This document shows, piece after piece, positions 5,743-6,441 of a stretch of 6,441 nucleotides of DNA. The first letter of the stretch is position 1. Each line of letters opens with the position of its first letter. The notes beneath the pieces are model-generated. The model saw only the letters and a program-made list of their open reading frames with translations, made no database searches and had not been told where the DNA came from. Made by a program: the position numbers and the translations under genes. Where the stretch lies: the NCBI GenBank assembly GCA_021785335.1, contig JAJYFW010000110.1, positions 1 through 6,441 on the forward strand. Direction: 5' to 3'. The DNA is from Pseudomonadota bacterium (GTDB taxonomy: Bacteria > Pseudomonadota > Alphaproteobacteria > Acetobacterales > Acetobacteraceae).

Positions 5743-6441
5743 ATGACCTACCTGCCCAAGCCCAAGCTGCACCACCCGGACCTGCCGAAGAACGAGCTCG
5801 GCCTCACGCGGCGCGACTACGAGGGGGCGATCTCCACGCTCTGCGCCGGCTGCGGCCATGACGCGATCTCGGCCGCGATCGTGCATGCCTGCTACAACCT
5901 CTCGCTGCCGCCGCACCGCATCGCCAAGCTCTCCGGCATCGGCTGCTCGTCCAAGACGCCGACCTACTTCCTCGGGGCGGCGCACGGCTTCAACTCCGTG
6001 CACGGGCGCATGCCGAGCGTGCTCACCGGCGCGCATCTCGCCAACCGCGAGCTGATCTATCTCGGCGTCTCCGGCGACGGCGATTCCGCCTCGATCGGGC
6101 TCGGGCAGTTCGCGCACGCGCTGCGCCGCGGCGTCAACATGACCTATATCGTCGAGAACAACGGAGTCTACGGCCTCACCAAGGGGCAGTTCTCCGCCAC
6201 CGCCGATCGCGGCGCGCTCAACAAGCGCGGCGCGGCCAACGGCGACGAGGCGATCGACATGGTGGGCCTTGCGCTGCAGCTCGGCGCCACCTTCGTCGCG
6301 CGCAGCTTCTCCGGCGACAAGGCGCAGCTCGTGCCGCTGATCGAGGCGGCGCTGACGCATGCGGGGGCGGCCTTCATCGACTGCATCTCGCCCTGCGTGA
6401 CGTTCAACAACCACACCGGGTCCACCAAGAGCTTCGACTAT
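5743..6441 (+). CDS. korB: 2-oxoacid:ferredoxin oxidoreductase subunit beta (KorB), C-terminus outside window
   Basis: The first 233 codons of a gene that runs off the window end without a stop. It is the catalytic beta subunit, holding thiamine pyrophosphate and one [4Fe-4S] cluster. Three cluster cysteines are in CAGCGH and GIGCSS (Cys34, Cys37, Cys68), and the fourth is probably Cys218 in SPCVTFNN. The diphosphate/Mg-binding motif GDGDS (111-115) leads to Asn139-Asn140 and YGLTKGQFSAT (143-153), the standard TPP signature of this family. All key residues expected in this part are present, so the enzyme should be active. The family usually continues for roughly another hundred residues. The ATG lies 10 bases after the korA stop, with a weak AGAG (5731-5734) overlapping that stop as the only Shine-Dalgarno candidate, so translation is probably coupled to korA. 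It would pass electrons from the oxidised 2-oxoacid to the iron-sulfur clusters of KorC. Confidence 0.93.
   Translation, partial: MTYLPKPKLHHPDLPKNELGLTRRDYEGAISTLCAGCGHDAISAAIVHACYNLSLPPHRIAKLSGIGCSSKTPTYFLGAAHGFNSVHGRMPSVLTGAHLANRELIYLGVSGDGDSASIGLGQFAHALRRGVNMTYIVENNGVYGLTKGQFSATADRGALNKRGAANGDEAIDMVGLALQLGATFVARSFSGDKAQLVPLIEAALTHAGAAFIDCISPCVTFNNHTGSTKSFDY

Noticed and set aside
3408..5744. Very long minus-strand open frame (778 codons) antisense to korC/korA
   Set aside because: Its translation is low-complexity and rich in Ala, Gly, Arg, Val and His with no recognisable domain, while the plus strand encodes complete, motif-rich KorC and KorA. Long antisense frames are expected in DNA with strong third-position GC bias.

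Overview
The window is very GC-rich, and its codons strongly favour G or C in third position. Gene density is high: two junctions overlap, two more are 9-10 bases, and the one larger gap is 125 bp. Together with the protein families this suggests a high-GC proteobacterium, most likely an alphaproteobacterium. The taxonomic call is inference from composition and general family resemblance; no 16S or other marker is present.

Layout. (1) Bases 1-312 (+) hold the C-terminal end of a family 9 (heptosyltransferase-type) glycosyltransferase; the rest lies upstream. (2) Bases 296-1054 (-) encode a YdfG-like short-chain dehydrogenase/reductase, convergent with the glycosyltransferase; the two genes overlap by 17 bp. 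(3) Bases 1064-1930 (-) encode an exported endonuclease/exonuclease/phosphatase-fold protein. It lies 9 bp upstream of the dehydrogenase gene, so the two probably form one minus-strand transcript. (4) Bases 1931-2055 are a divergent intergenic region with an imperfect inverted repeat and a clear Shine-Dalgarno sequence for the next gene. (5) Bases 2056-6441 (+) hold three tightly packed genes, here called korC-korA-korB. They encode a flavin/iron-sulfur NAD(P) oxidoreductase carrying a ferredoxin domain, a fused gamma-alpha 2-oxoacid oxidoreductase subunit, and the thiamine-pyrophosphate/iron-sulfur beta subunit, which is cut by the window end.

The three plus-strand genes make biochemical sense as one complex. 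KorAB would oxidatively decarboxylate a 2-oxoacid (most likely 2-oxoglutarate) with CoA to the acyl-CoA. Electrons would pass from thiamine pyrophosphate through the KorB [4Fe-4S] cluster to the ferredoxin-type clusters of KorC, then to FAD and NAD(P)+. This matches the kind of enzyme described as 2-oxoglutarate:NADP+ oxidoreductase (KorABC) in denitrifying, aromatic-degrading Azoarcus/Thauera relatives, so it is a known but uncommon system rather than a wholly new one. The substrate, the preferred pyridine nucleotide and the direction of electron flow cannot be read from the sequence. The other three genes are ordinary and have no evident functional link to the kor genes.
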